Below the pieces are notes generated by a model, which worked only from the letters and a program-made list of their open reading frames with translations, searched no databases and was not told where the DNA came from. This document shows, piece by piece, positions 5,123 through 5,251 of a DNA stretch of 5,251 bases. Source of the stretch: Syntrophomonas sp. UBA5314 (GTDB lineage: Bacteria > Bacillota > Syntrophomonadia > Syntrophomonadales > Syntrophomonadaceae); assembly GCA_002410325.1 (NCBI GenBank), contig DHRK01000039.1, positions 1 through 5,251 of the forward strand, read 5' to 3'. A program made the position numbers and the translations under genes. Each line of letters begins with the position of its first letter. Position 1 is the first letter of the stretch.

Positions 5123-5251
5123 ATGATTCAAACCTATATTATAAGGAAGCTGTTTATCCTTGATGATAAATAAATCTAGTACTCTGTTAACTCTACTTCT
5201 TTTATAAATCGTCGAGGGAAATTTTTGCAGGACAAGGCGGAGGGCGGCTCC
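5123..5251 (+). other. Non-coding stretch after the terminator, probable upstream region of the next gene
   Basis: No credible gene is seen in these 129 bases. The first ~90 are AT-rich and contain a weak inverted repeat TTTATC (5153-5158) / GATAAA (5165-5170) with a six-base loop. The last ~40 switch to a purine/GC-rich motif (about 5211-5247) that resembles the region carrying the ispE -35 element. The next gene's promoter may therefore start here and finish beyond the window. Confidence 0.4.

Noticed and set aside
5123..5173. A 16-codon frame beginning right after the terminator stem.
   Set aside because: No ribosome-binding site other than terminator sequence, and no motif; chance open frame in AT-rich DNA.
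5203..5208. TATAAA in the right-hand intergenic stretch as a -10 element.
   Set aside because: The bases 16-18 upstream do not resemble a -35 element, and the stronger promoter hint lies further downstream.

Overview
The window looks like a chromosomal segment of an endospore-forming, anaerobic Gram-positive bacterium of the class Clostridia. The evidence is a recognisable SpoIIR sporulation signal protein, AGGAG-type ribosome-binding sites a few bases before most starts, tightly packed co-directional genes, and Rho-independent terminators. GC content is intermediate, roughly half by eye. The style resembles Peptococcaceae/Desulfotomaculum/Moorella-type genomes. That placement is an impression from gene order and protein style, not a database result.

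Layout: all genes are on the + strand. Bases 3-68 appear to be the 3' end of an upstream gene. Bases 95-1918 encode a 607-residue protein with an N-terminal four-cysteine zinc ribbon, a proline-rich linker, one transmembrane segment and a large DUF3352-like extracytoplasmic part, which I read as an internal tandem duplication. A strong terminator at 1937-1962 closes this unit. Next comes spoIIR (2029-2586), preceded by a sequence that fits the forespore sigma-F promoter pattern. No terminator follows spoIIR. Instead a good sigma-A-type promoter (TTGGAG-N17-TATAAT, 2635-2663) sits in front of ispE (2687-3553).

ispE, a GntR/FCD-family regulator (3555-4250) and a MobA/IspD-like nucleotidyltransferase (4263-5039) are spaced by 1 and 12 bases and so should form one operon, closed by a terminator hairpin at 5084-5122. 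The last ~130 bases hold no gene. They end in a GC/purine-rich motif resembling the stretch that carries the ispE -35 element, which suggests that another promoter begins at the window edge.

How the genes work together: IspE makes the fourth intermediate of the MEP isoprenoid pathway. The two downstream genes share its transcript, but their substrates cannot be read from the sequence. SpoIIR acts in the forespore-to-mother-cell signal that activates pro-sigma-E and is probably controlled separately, during sporulation. No mobile element, CRISPR array, tRNA or rRNA was seen. This is mostly an ordinary core region. The points most worth a second look are the degenerate nucleotide-binding signature of the nucleotidyltransferase, the GntR regulator coupled to ispE, the sigma-F-like promoter, and the duplicated architecture of the zinc-ribbon membrane protein.
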